Below, in pieces: positions 1-8,170 of a stretch of DNA of 64,000 nucleotides; within the stretch, counting starts at the first letter, position 1; every line of letters starts with the position of its first letter. The notes beneath the pieces are model-generated. The model was not told the DNA's origin. It was given only the letters and a program-made list of their open reading frames with translations, and did not search any database. Position numbers and translations under genes: made by a program. The stretch spans positions 62,001 to 126,000 of the forward strand of contig JAVBXY010000036.1 in assembly GCA_030824275.1 (NCBI GenBank), written 5' to 3'. This DNA is from Rhodocyclaceae bacterium. GTDB lineage: Bacteria; Pseudomonadota; Gammaproteobacteria; Burkholderiales; Rhodocyclaceae.

Positions 1-1
1 G

Positions 2-436
2 CTCTCCTGCCTGATGGTGCTGGTGAACGTACCCGGCAATCTGCTCGGCGGCAGCCTGCTCCAGCGCAACCACAAGCGCGGCAAGCTGATCGCCTCCGCC
101 AGTCTGGTCACCGGCCTGTCCGGCGTCGGCATCTTCCTCGACACCCTGCCCGACCTGCTGCGCTACGCCCTGTGCCTCGTCCTGTCCTTCACCGGCGGCC
201 TGATCCCGGCTTCCGTGCTGTCCGCCTCGGCCCATCTGGCGAAGACGCCAAAGCAGATCGGCACCCTGCAAGGCCTGTTCATGCAGATGGGCAACATCGG
301 CCCCTTCATCGGCCCGCCGCTGATCGCCGCGCTGGTAGCGGCCAGCGGATTGTGGCGCGACGCCCTGTGGGTCACGGGCATCGCCGCACTAGCGGGCATC
401 GTGCTGGGCTTGATGATTCGGCGACTGGAACGCTAG
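2..436 (+). CDS. MFS transporter, C-terminal part (gene starts before the window)
   Basis: The reading frame is open from the left edge of the window, so only the last 145 or so residues are visible. The sequence holds about four hydrophobic membrane segments separated by short basic loops (QRNHKRGK, then a final IRRLER tail). This is the pattern of the last helices of a 12-TM major facilitator superfamily carrier. The stretch GLFMQMGNIGPFIGPPLIAAL resembles the glycine/proline-rich helix seen in drug and cyanate-type MFS proteins. Substrate cannot be assigned. The next gene follows after about 50 bp on the same strand. The family call is fairly safe; anything more specific would be a guess. 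Confidence 0.7.
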   Translation, partial: LSCLMVLVNVPGNLLGGSLLQRNHKRGKLIASASLVTGLSGVGIFLDTLPDLLRYALCLVLSFTGGLIPASVLSASAHLAKTPKQIGTLQGLFMQMGNIGPFIGPPLIAALVAASGLWRDALWVTGIAALAGIVLGLMIRRLER

Positions 437-487
437 CGCGTATCATGGCGGCCTTTCCGCATCACCCTGCCCTCTGACGGGCCTGCC

Positions 488-1504
488 ATGACCGATCCCC
501 TGATTCCCCAACTCGCTGCTGCCCTCGATGCGCGTAGCGCCCTGATCACCCGCCTCGCCGCCGAGGACACCAACGCCTATCGGCTCTTCCACGGCAGCGT
601 CGAGGGCCATCCCGGCTTGACCGTGGATCGCTACGACGACCTGCTGCTGGTGCAGAGTTTCCACAGCCCCCTGGCGCCGGAAACCTTGGCCGCGCTGGAA
701 GCCTTCTACGCCGAAAAGCTGCCCGGCCTGGCGCTGGTCTTCAATGACCGCAGCCAGGCCAATTCGCGCATCGGCAACCCGTTGACGCCGGAGCAACTGG
801 AAGTGGCCATGCTGCCCCGCGAAATCCATGAGATCGGTGTCCGCTACCGCATCCAGGGCCGTCACGGCGGCCAGGACCCCTGGCTGTTCCTCGACCTGCG
901 CGCCGCCCGTCGTCGCGTGATGCAGGAAGTGCCGGGCAAGTCCCTGCTCAACCTGTTCGCTTATACCTGCGGTGTCGGCATCGCCGCCAGCAAGGCCGGC
1001 GCGCGCTTCGTCATGAATGTGGACTTCGCCGAGTCCAGCATCGACGTAGGCAAGGAGAACATGCGCATCAATGAGCTGCCCCATCGTCCGCGTTTCGTCA
1101 AATGCGATGCCTTCGCCGCCATGCGCCAGTTGGCCGGCATCGGCCAGCCGGAGCGGGTGCGAGGCAAGCGCATGCCACCCTTTCCGAAGATGGAGCCGCA
1201 AACCTTCGATCTGGTCTTTCTCGACCCGCCGCGCTACGCCAAGAGTGCCTTCGGCGTCGTCGATCTGGTCAATGACTACGCCTCGGTGTTCAAGCCGGCG
1301 CTGCTTTGTACCACCGAGGGCGGCACGCTGATCTGCACCAACAACGTCGCCGACGTGGATCGCGAAAAATGGCTGGACCAGCTCCAGCGCAGTGCCGCCA
1401 AGGCCGGACGGCCGGTGAAGGACATGGAGTGGATACTGCCGGAGGAAGACTTCCCCAGCCCCGACGGCAATCCGCCGCTGAAGATTGCGCTGTTGAGGGT
1501 TTGA
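488..1504 (+). CDS. Class I SAM-dependent rRNA-type methyltransferase (RlmI/RlmK-like)
   Basis: 338 aa. The N-terminal part carries the HPGLTVDRYDDLLLVQ stretch typical of the middle domain of RlmI-type 23S rRNA cytosine methyltransferases. The SAM-binding motif I is at NLFAYTCGVG (about residues 154-163). The catalytic motif IV appears as LDPPRYAKS near residue 245. Proteins of this family methylate a base in 23S rRNA using S-adenosylmethionine. The protein is shorter than E. coli RlmI (about 396 aa) and I see no obvious N-terminal PUA domain. It may therefore be the shorter betaproteobacterial paralogue, and the exact target is not certain. The stop is separated by one base from the ATG of the thioredoxin-like gene, suggesting co-transcription. 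Confidence 0.85.
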   Translation: MTDPLIPQLAAALDARSALITRLAAEDTNAYRLFHGSVEGHPGLTVDRYDDLLLVQSFHSPLAPETLAALEAFYAEKLPGLALVFNDRSQANSRIGNPLTPEQLEVAMLPREIHEIGVRYRIQGRHGGQDPWLFLDLRAARRRVMQEVPGKSLLNLFAYTCGVGIAASKAGARFVMNVDFAESSIDVGKENMRINELPHRPRFVKCDAFAAMRQLAGIGQPERVRGKRMPPFPKMEPQTFDLVFLDPPRYAKSAFGVVDLVNDYASVFKPALLCTTEGGTLICTNNVADVDREKWLDQLQRSAAKAGRPVKDMEWILPEEDFPSPDGNPPLKIALLRV

Positions 1505-1505
1505 G

Positions 1506-1916
1506 ATGAGTCACACAAAAGTCGGCTCTGGTGACACGGCGACGAGCACGGTAAACGCAACGATCATCGACGTCACCGAGGATGATTTCGACACCGCCGT
1601 GGTCTCTACCTCGCACGCGACGCCCGTTCTGGTCGATATCGGCGCCGATTGGTGTGCGCCCTGCCGCGTGCTCGGCCCCCTGCTTTCCCGTTTGAACGCG
1701 GCCTACGCTGGCGCCTTCATCCTCGCCAACGTCGATGCCGACGAGAACATGCGCATCGCCGGTCGCCACAAGGTACGCGGTTTTCCGACGGTGATCGCCT
1801 ACAGCCGGGGCGTCGAGGTGGACCGATTCCACAGCGCCCAGACCGAGGGTTTCCTACGCAAGTTCATCGACGGCGTGCTTGAGAAGCACGACGCGCAACA
1901 AGGACTTAGCGAATAA
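1506..1916 (+). CDS. Thioredoxin-family protein
   Basis: 136 aa with the redox-active motif ADWCAPCRVLGP (Cys50 and Cys53) and the cis-proline loop GFPTVIAYS, so a thioredoxin fold with an intact WCxPC active site. It should reduce disulfides in client proteins in the cytoplasm; no signal peptide is visible. It is a little longer than a standard thioredoxin (about 108 aa) because of an N-terminal extension. That extension (residues 4-13, KVGSGDTATS) is encoded by a copy of the dispersed 28-bp element. The ATG follows the methyltransferase stop directly. The 3' end runs close to the helicase gene. Assignment to a particular thioredoxin subfamily is not possible from sequence alone. Confidence 0.88.
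   Translation: MSHTKVGSGDTATSTVNATIIDVTEDDFDTAVVSTSHATPVLVDIGADWCAPCRVLGPLLSRLNAAYAGAFILANVDADENMRIAGRHKVRGFPTVIAYSRGVEVDRFHSAQTEGFLRKFIDGVLEKHDAQQGLSE
1516..1543 (+). repeat. Dispersed 28-bp element, copy 1
   Basis: Matches the element consensus (GAAAAGTCGGCGCTGGCG, two variable bases, ACGGCGAY) at 25 of 28 positions, plus orientation. It lies inside the thioredoxin-like gene near its 5' end, in the sense frame that encodes K-V-G-S-G-D-T-A. Confidence 0.75.
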
Positions 1917-2010
1917 ATTCAGGCAAATTGGCGGCGAACCTGCGATAATCGCCGACCGGCCTCCGCGGCCGATCCCCATTTGTACTCTCCCTGCCCTGCG
2001 CAGGTACGCC

Positions 2011-3867
2011 ATGACCACCCCAGACACCCCCCCCATCGGGTTTGACCAACTCGGCCTGATTCCCCCATTGCTGAAGGCGCTTGCCGACGTCGGCTATGAA
2101 ACGCCTTCGCCCATCCAGGCCGCGTGTATCCCGCCGCTGCTGGCCGGGCACGACATCCTTGGCGAAGCCCAGACCGGCACTGGCAAGACCGCCGCCTTCG
2201 CCCTGCCGCTGTTGCAGAAGATCAATGTCGCCGTGGCCAAGCCCCAGGCCCTGATCCTGACACCGACGCGCGAGCTGGCGATCCAGGTTGCCGAGGCACT
2301 GCAAAAGTACGCCCATCACCTGCCCGGCTTCCATGTCCTGCCGGTCTATGGCGGCCAGAGCATGGTGGTGCAGCTGCGCCAGCTGTCGCGCGGCGCCCAC
2401 GTCATCGTCGGCACACCCGGTCGCGTCATGGACCACCTGGAGCGCAAGAGCCTGGTGCTCGACAAGCTGACCATGCTGGTGCTCGACGAAGCCGACGAAA
2501 TGCTGCGCATGGGCTTCATCGACGACGTCGAATGGATTCTGGAACATGTGCCAGCCACACGCCAGACCGCGCTGTTCTCGGCCACCATGCCGGATCAGAT
2601 CCGCCGCGTCGCCCACAAATACCTGCGCGAGCCCAAGGAAATCAAGATCCGCTCGGCGACCAGCACTGTCTCCGCCATCAGCCAGGCCTACTGCCAGACC
2701 CACAGCGGCCCGCAGAAGCTCGAAGCCCTGACCCGCATCCTCGAAGTGGAAGACGACTTCGATGCGGCCATCATTTTCGTCCGCACCAAGACCGCCACCG
2801 TCGAACTCGCCGAGAAACTGGAAGCGCGTGGTTACAGCGTCGCCGCGCTCAACGGCGACATGACCCAGGGCCTGCGCGAACAGGTGATCGAGCGCCTGAA
2901 GAGCGGCAGCCTCGACATCGTGGTCGCCACCGACGTTGCCGCGCGCGGCATTGACGTGCCCCGCGTCAGCCACGTCATCAACTACGACATCCCCTACGAC
3001 ACCGAGGCCTACGTACACCGCATCGGCCGTACCGGTCGCGCCGGTCGCACCGGCCGCGCCATCCTCTTCATCGCGCCGCGCGAAATGCGCATGCTGAAGA
3101 CCATCGAGCGCGCAACGCGGCAGAAGATCGAGCCGCTGAGCATGCCCAGTGCAGACGCCGTGGCGGATCGCCGCGTGGCCCAGTTCACCAATCAGATTAT
3201 CGAGGCACGCAACGAGCAGAAGCTCGACTTCTTCTTCGAGATGGTGCGCAAGATCGAGGAGACCCATAGCCTGTCCGCCCGCGAAGTCGCAGCGGCCCTG
3301 GCTTTTCTGGCGACCCGCGAGCGTCCGCTCCAGATCGATCCAGCCACCGTCATGCCAACGCCGACTTTTTCCGAGCGGCCCGAGCGCACTGAGCGGCCTG
3401 TGCGTAGCGAACGTTTTGAGCGTAGCGAGCGACCCGAACGCGCAGAACGTGGCGAACGTAGCGAGCGTCCGCCGCGCGAAAATCGCGACGACATCCTCGC
3501 CAAGCGGCGCACCTTCGCCGACGGCAAGCTGGCCCGTTATCGCATCGAAGTCGGCCGCAAGCTCGGCGTGCTGCCCAAGGAAATCGTCGGCGCCATCGCC
3601 AACGAGGGTGGCATCGAAGGCAAGCACATCGGCCAGATCAATCTCTTCGACGACTACAGCACGGTGGAACTGCCCGCCGATCTGCCGGCCGATCTGATGG
3701 ACGTGCTTCAACGCATCCGCGTTCGTCAGGTACCGCTGAAGACCCGCGTCGTCGCGCCCGGTGAACTGCCCGAGGAACCCCGCCGCCGTCCGCCGCAGAA
3801 AAAGGAATGGTCGGACAAGAAGCCCGGCGGTTTCAAGAAGCCGGAGTGGAAGAAGCGCGAAAGCTGA
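2011..3867 (+). CDS. deaD: DEAD-box ATP-dependent RNA helicase, DeaD/CsdA type
   Basis: 618 aa from the ATG at 2011 (an upstream in-frame start at 1879 would overlap the thioredoxin gene). Visible motifs in order: Q motif (FDQLGL...TPSPIQ, residues 11-36), Walker A AQTGTGKT (53-60), PTRELAIQ, DEAD at about 159-162, SAT, and HRIGRTGRAGR. The C-terminal region around residues 508-582 matches the DbpA-type RNA-binding domain found in CsdA/DeaD. Between core and RNA-binding domain is a low-complexity stretch built from S-E-R/P-E-R repeats. Just before it, a copy of the dispersed 28-bp element encodes VMPTPTF. The protein should unwind structured RNA in ribosome assembly or at low temperature. A dbpA-like role is the main alternative. 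Confidence 0.92.
   Translation: MTTPDTPPIGFDQLGLIPPLLKALADVGYETPSPIQAACIPPLLAGHDILGEAQTGTGKTAAFALPLLQKINVAVAKPQALILTPTRELAIQVAEALQKYAHHLPGFHVLPVYGGQSMVVQLRQLSRGAHVIVGTPGRVMDHLERKSLVLDKLTMLVLDEADEMLRMGFIDDVEWILEHVPATRQTALFSATMPDQIRRVAHKYLREPKEIKIRSATSTVSAISQAYCQTHSGPQKLEALTRILEVEDDFDAAIIFVRTKTATVELAEKLEARGYSVAALNGDMTQGLREQVIERLKSGSLDIVVATDVAARGIDVPRVSHVINYDIPYDTEAYVHRIGRTGRAGRTGRAILFIAPREMRMLKTIERATRQKIEPLSMPSADAVADRRVAQFTNQIIEARNEQKLDFFFEMVRKIEETHSLSAREVAAALAFLATRERPLQIDPATVMPTPTFSERPERTERPVRSERFERSERPERAERGERSERPPRENRDDILAKRRTFADGKLARYRIEVGRKLGVLPKEIVGAIANEGGIEGKHIGQINLFDDYSTVELPADLPADLMDVLQRIRVRQVPLKTRVVAPGELPEEPRRRPPQKKEWSDKKPGGFKKPEWKKRES
3343..3370 (-). repeat. Dispersed 28-bp element, copy 2 (diverged)
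   Basis: Minus orientation, 22 of 28 consensus positions; the most diverged copy counted. It lies in the linker of the DEAD-box helicase (about residues 445-453) and encodes T-V-M-P-T-P-T-F in the same antisense frame as four other copies. Confidence 0.55.
3371..3483 (+). repeat. Degenerate short tandem repeat coding for S/P-E-R units
   Basis: Inside the helicase gene the sequence repeats units such as GAGCGTAGCGAGCG, giving a run of ERPERTERPVRSERFERSER and further ER units. This produces a charged, probably disordered linker between the helicase core and the DbpA-type RNA-binding domain. Such arginine-rich linkers are common in DeaD-type helicases and help RNA binding. Confidence 0.7.
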
Positions 3868-3877
3868 TTTCCGCGAT

Positions 3878-3900
3878 CAGGGCCGGCATCGCCGGCCCTG
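3878..3900. terminator. GC-rich hairpin between convergent genes
   Basis: CAGGGCCGGC, loop ATC, GCCGGCCCTG: a perfect 10-bp stem in the 43-bp gap between the converging helicase and GGDEF-EAL genes. There is no T-run on either side, so it may be a weak bidirectional terminator or a 3' end stabiliser. Confidence 0.55.
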
Positions 3901-3910
3901 CATTCGAGGT

Positions 3911-5965
3911 TCAACCAACCTTGTGACCGAGGCCTTCGAATAGTTCGCGCAATGCCTCCGGCGCCATCGGCCGGCTGATCAGGAAGCCCTGGATCGAATC
4001 GCACTGCTCGCGGCGCAGGAAGTCGAACTGGGCAGCGGTCTCAACCCCCTCGGCGACGCTGGACAATTTCATGTTGCGCGCCATGGTGATCACCGCGCCC
4101 GCAATGGCGGCATCGAACTCCTGCTCCACCTCGACGATGATGTCCGCCGACAGCTTCAGCGTGTCGATGGGGAAATTCTTCAGATAGGCCAGCGACGAGG
4201 CCCCAGTGCCAAAGTCGTCCAGCGCGATGCGCACGCCCAGGGCCTTCAGGCGGCCCAGCGCAGCCACCGCCTCCTCGGCATTTTCCATGACGATGCTTTC
4301 GGTCAGCTCGATTTCGAGCAGGTCCGGTGACAGCCCGGTCTCGGCGAGGATTTCCGCCACGCGTTCGGGCAGGTTCTCTTCCTTGAGCTGACGGGCCGAC
4401 AGATTCACCGCCATGCGCAGCGGCGGCAGGCCCTCTTTCTGCCAGGCCACGGCCTGACGCGCCGCCGTGCGCATGACCCATTCACCGACCGGCACGATGA
4501 GTCCGGTGTCTTCCAGCAGGGGAATGAACTCGACGGGCGGAACCAGCCCGCGCTCCTTGTGCGCCCAGCGGATCAGCGCTTCGACACCGATGATGCCGCC
4601 ACCGCCCGGGTCCACCTGCGGCTGGTAGTGGAGAACGAACTCCTCCCGTTCCAGCGCACGACGTAGATCGGTTTCCAGCGTCAGGCGCTGCTGGGACAGC
4701 ACGTTCATGTGCGGAGAATAGAAATGGAAGTTGTTCCGCCCCGTGCGTTTGGCGTGATACATGGCGATGTCGGCCCGCTCCATCACGTCGGACTCATAGT
4801 TGCTGTCCTCGCCATACATGGCAATGCCGACGCTGGCGGTGACGAAGACTTCCTGATCCTGAAGAGCAAAGGGCCGGCCCATGACGTGCAGAATTTTCCG
4901 CGCCACCAGGGCGGCATCTTCGCGGGCAGCAAGATCACCGAGCACCACGGCAAACTCGTCACCGCCGAGACGGGCAACGGTATCCACCTCGCGCACACAG
5001 CCGCGCAGGCGATGAGCCGCCATGCGCAAGAGTTCATCGCCGGCAGCGTGGCCGAGGGTGTCGTTGACGACCTTGAAGCGGTCGAGGTCGATGAACATCA
5101 CCGCGACGAAATCGTGCTTGCGCCGGGCCTGGGCCAGCGCGTGCTCCATGCGGTCTTCGAGCAGCATGCGGTTGGGCAAGCCGGTCAGGGTATCGTGATG
5201 AGCAATGTGACGCAGGCGTTCCTCAGTGCGCTTGAGGGCCGTGATATCACTGAAGGCGGCCACGTAATGCGTGACACGGCCGACCGCGTTCTTCACTGCG
5301 TTGATGTTGAGCCAGACGGGAAAACTGTCGCCCTGTGCCCGTCGGCAAATCGCCTCACCCTGCCAGTGCTCGGCGCCGGACTGGGTTGCCCAGACCTTGC
5401 GGAATATGCCGAGATCTTCTTCGCCGAACATCGGCTGGCCGGCCACCTCGCCTTCGCGGAAGCCGGTGAGGTCGGTGAAGGCACGATTGATGCTGACGAT
5501 AGCCTGGTCGGCATCGGTGACCAGGATGCCTTCCAGCGCCACCTCGAAGACCTGCGCGACGAGGCGTAGCTTTTCCTCGCTGCGCTTGCGCTCGATGGCA
5601 TAGCGCAGGGCACGACCCAGCACCCGTGCATCGACCTGGCCCTTGATCAGGTAGTCCTGGGCACCGGCGGCCACCAGGTCTTCAGCCATGCGTTCGTCGT
5701 CGTTGCCGGTCATGGCAACCACCGGCAGGTCGGGCGCGCCCTGCTGAATGCGTTCGTAGGTTTCGCGGCCATGGGCATCGGGCAGCGAAAGATCGATCAG
5801 GGCGATGTCGTAATCCTCGGCCTCCAACTTGGCCAGGCCCTCCGCCACGGAACCGACACGGCTGACGCGGGGCGAGGAGATACGCCCGGCCTCGAAGGCT
5901 TCCTGCAACAGAAGTTCGATCAGGCGAGCATCGCCCGGATTATCCTCGACGAGAAGAATGCGCAA
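3911..5965 (-). CDS. Response regulator with REC-PAS-GGDEF-EAL domains (c-di-GMP turnover)
   Basis: 684 aa from a TTG start at 5965 that sits 5 nt after a GGAG Shine-Dalgarno and places the REC domain ([11 protein letters not shown]) at residue 2. The ATG at 6010 would overlap the upstream gene by 34 bp. Domains in order: receiver with phospho-acceptor in IDLSLPD, a PAS domain (about 150-260), GGDEF near residue 332 with a c-di-GMP inhibitory RxxD site (REVD) five residues before GGDEF, and EAL near residue 458 with intact DDFGTG loop. Both enzymatic domains look competent, so it could make or degrade c-di-GMP under phosphorylation control. It is the last gene of a four-gene minus-strand operon that begins with a globin-coupled histidine kinase. 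Confidence 0.9.
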   Translation of the reverse strand: MRILLVEDNPGDARLIELLLQEAFEAGRISSPRVSRVGSVAEGLAKLEAEDYDIALIDLSLPDAHGRETYERIQQGAPDLPVVAMTGNDDERMAEDLVAAGAQDYLIKGQVDARVLGRALRYAIERKRSEEKLRLVAQVFEVALEGILVTDADQAIVSINRAFTDLTGFREGEVAGQPMFGEEDLGIFRKVWATQSGAEHWQGEAICRRAQGDSFPVWLNINAVKNAVGRVTHYVAAFSDITALKRTEERLRHIAHHDTLTGLPNRMLLEDRMEHALAQARRKHDFVAVMFIDLDRFKVVNDTLGHAAGDELLRMAAHRLRGCVREVDTVARLGGDEFAVVLGDLAAREDAALVARKILHVMGRPFALQDQEVFVTASVGIAMYGEDSNYESDVMERADIAMYHAKRTGRNNFHFYSPHMNVLSQQRLTLETDLRRALEREEFVLHYQPQVDPGGGGIIGVEALIRWAHKERGLVPPVEFIPLLEDTGLIVPVGEWVMRTAARQAVAWQKEGLPPLRMAVNLSARQLKEENLPERVAEILAETGLSPDLLEIELTESIVMENAEEAVAALGRLKALGVRIALDDFGTGASSLAYLKNFPIDTLKLSADIIVEVEQEFDAAIAGAVITMARNMKLSSVAEGVETAAQFDFLRREQCDSIQGFLISRPMAPEALRELFEGLGHKVG

Positions 5966-5976
5966 GGTGGCTCCGC

Positions 5977-7698
5977 TCAGTGCATGTAGGCGCCGCCAGG
6001 GCTGCGGCAAAGGAGTTCGTCGAAGGCCTCGGCGGACAGGGGACGGGAAAAGGCAAAACCCTGGGCATCGTCGCAGGCATGGCTGCGCAGCAGATCCACC
6101 TGCCCCTGGGTCTCGACCCCTTCGGCCACGCCCTTCATGCGGAAAACGTGGGCCACGGAAATCACTGCCTGGACGATGGCGGCATCTTCCGGGTTGTCGG
6201 CCATGTCGCGGACGATGCTGCGGTCGAGCTTGATCGAGTGGATCGGGAAACCCTTGAGGTCGCGCAGGGACATCGCCCTGCCACGGTAGTTGTCGAGGGC
6301 GATGCGCACGCCGAGGGCATTGAGACGGCGCAGTACGTCGAGGGCTAGGGTTTCGTCGTCACGCAGGGAGGACTCGGCCAGTTCAAGCTCCAGCTGACCG
6401 GGTTCCAGACCGGAGACCTTGAGGGCATCGGTGACGCGCGCCACCAGGTGCGGATCGCGGAACTGGCGGGGCGAAATGTTGACCGCAATCTTGAGCGACA
6501 TGGAATGATCCCGCCGCCAATTTTCCGCTTGACGACAGGCGGTTTCCAGCACCCAGGCGCCAACATCGACGATCAGGCCGGACTCTTCCAGAGCAGACAT
6601 GAATTCGCCCGGCTGGACGATCTCGCCGCCCGTGGGATGCCAGCGCATCAGCGCCTCCATGCCCACCACGCGGCGGCTGTGGAGGTCGATCTGCGGTTGA
6701 TAATTGACGACGAACTCGCCGGCGGCCAAGGCGCGGCGCAAGGACTCTTCGAGTTCGCGCCGCTTGGCGGCGGCCGCGTCCAGTTCCCGTGAATAGAAGC
6801 GGTAGCTGCTGCCGCCGCCACTGGCGGCCTTGGCCGCGTACATCGCGGCATCGGCTTCGCGCACCAGCACCTCGATGTCGTCACCATCTTCCGGATGTAG
6901 TGCAATGCCCAAACTGCAACGGATCGTGTACGGGTTGCCGCCGATGACACAGGGCTCGCCCATCGATTCAATCAGTTTGGCGGCAATGCGGGCCGTGTCC
7001 TGGATATCGCCGAGATCGCTGACATAAAGGATGAACTCGTCGCCGCCAAGCCGGGCGACGCAATCTGTACTACGCAGGCAACGGGAAAGACGATCCGCCA
7101 CCTGGCGCAGGAGCTCGTCGCCGACCTGATGACCCCAGGTGTCGTTGACCTGCTTGAATTCGTTGAGATCGAGCAGCATCAGGGCCAGGGGCCGTTCATG
7201 GCGACGGGCGGCGGCAACGGCGCGGGCCAGGCGGTCGTAGAACAGCTTGCGGTTGGGTAGCCCGGTCAGTGCGTCGTGATGGGCCAGGCGATGCAGGTGT
7301 TCCTCGAGCTGGCGGCGCTCCAGGGCATAGCGCAGGGAACGGTTGAGCAAGGCGCCGCTGATGTGCCCCTTGACCAGGAAATCCTGTGCCCCCATACGCA
7401 CCGCTTTGACGGCCATGGCTTCGTCTTCGACCTGGGAAAGAACGACGATGGGTGTATCCGGCGTCAGCGCGTGGACTTTGACCAAGGTGTCGAGGCCATT
7501 GCCGTCGGGCAAACCAAGATCGAGGATGATGATGTCCACGCCGGCACTTTCCAACAGCGGAACGGCCGTACTGACCTGTTCGGCGTGATGGAGAACGAAG
7601 TTGTCCCCGGCACACTCTTCAAGCATTTCCTTGACCAGACGGTAGTCGGCCAGGCTATCCTCGACCACGAGGATGGACAGGGGTTTGCTGGTGGACAT
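5977..7698 (-). CDS. Response regulator with REC-GGDEF-EAL domains; EAL loop 6 degenerate
   Basis: 573 aa. The start chosen is the ATG at 7698, preceded by GGAGGT at good spacing; earlier ATGs at 7710 and 7725 lie upstream of that site. It has an N-terminal receiver (ILVVEDS..., IILDLGLPDGNG), then GGDEF near residue 216 with an RSTD inhibitory site, then an EAL domain beginning MEALMRW near residue 344. The GGDEF motif is intact. In the EAL domain the usual DDFGTG loop is replaced by DNYRGR (residues 469-474), so one metal-binding aspartate is Asn and the loop is rebuilt. The EAL domain is therefore probably a poor phosphodiesterase or a c-di-GMP sensor. The protein likely acts as a diguanylate cyclase in the same phosphorelay as its neighbours. 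Confidence 0.9.
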   Translation of the reverse strand: MSTSKPLSILVVEDSLADYRLVKEMLEECAGDNFVLHHAEQVSTAVPLLESAGVDIIILDLGLPDGNGLDTLVKVHALTPDTPIVVLSQVEDEAMAVKAVRMGAQDFLVKGHISGALLNRSLRYALERRQLEEHLHRLAHHDALTGLPNRKLFYDRLARAVAAARRHERPLALMLLDLNEFKQVNDTWGHQVGDELLRQVADRLSRCLRSTDCVARLGGDEFILYVSDLGDIQDTARIAAKLIESMGEPCVIGGNPYTIRCSLGIALHPEDGDDIEVLVREADAAMYAAKAASGGGSSYRFYSRELDAAAAKRRELEESLRRALAAGEFVVNYQPQIDLHSRRVVGMEALMRWHPTGGEIVQPGEFMSALEESGLIVDVGAWVLETACRQAENWRRDHSMSLKIAVNISPRQFRDPHLVARVTDALKVSGLEPGQLELELAESSLRDDETLALDVLRRLNALGVRIALDNYRGRAMSLRDLKGFPIHSIKLDRSIVRDMADNPEDAAIVQAVISVAHVFRMKGVAEGVETQGQVDLLRSHACDDAQGFAFSRPLSAEAFDELLCRSPGGAYMH

Positions 7699-7721
7699 CG
7701 TCACCTCCATGACCGGGATTC

Positions 7722-8168
7722 TCAAGCTTCGCCGGGGAGCTTGACGATGGTCAGCCAGAAGGTGCCGATTGAACGCACCACCTTGATGAACTGGTCGAGA
7801 TCGACGGGTTTATTGACGTAACAATTGACGTGCAAATCGTAACTGGCGACCACATCCTGTTCGGCTTCCGAGGAGGTGATGACGACCACGGGAATCCGTT
7901 TCAGCAAAGGATCGGCCTTGATCTCGGCCAGGACCTCACGCCCCCCCATGCGCGGCAGGTTGAGGTCGAGCAGAATCACGTCGGGTTTCGGCACATTGGC
8001 ATACTGGCCTTCGCGGCGCAGGAAGGCCAGGGCCTCGACACCATCGCCAACCACTGAGAGGTTGTTGCGCAGCTTGCATTCCTTCAACGCCTCGCGCGTC
8101 AGGCGCACGTCGCCGGGATTGTCTTCCACCAGCAGGAATTCGGCCGGGCGGCCGTTTTCGTCGTCCAT
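7722..8168 (-). CDS. Single-domain response regulator (CheY/Rcp1-like)
   Basis: 148 aa, starting at the ATG at 8168, three bases after the upstream kinase stop. The sequence [18 protein letters not shown], the phospho-acceptor Asp68 in [13 protein letters not shown], and the [13 protein letters not shown] and NKPVDLDQF segments define a complete receiver. There is no output domain. The spacing and the long DPLLKRIP segment resemble the Rcp1-type regulators that partner phytochrome-like kinases. The gene sits between the globin-coupled kinase and the two REC-GGDEF-EAL genes, so it likely accepts phosphate from that kinase and either relays it or acts as a phosphate sink. Confidence 0.92.
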   Translation of the reverse strand: MDDENGRPAEFLLVEDNPGDVRLTREALKECKLRNNLSVVGDGVEALAFLRREGQYANVPKPDVILLDLNLPRMGGREVLAEIKADPLLKRIPVVVITSSEAEQDVVASYDLHVNCYVNKPVDLDQFIKVVRSIGTFWLTIVKLPGEA

Positions 8169-8170
8169 GC

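Noticed and set aside
1906-3711. 601-aa open frame antisense to the helicase
   Set aside because: A shadow frame with no recognisable domains, fully covered by a well-supported gene.
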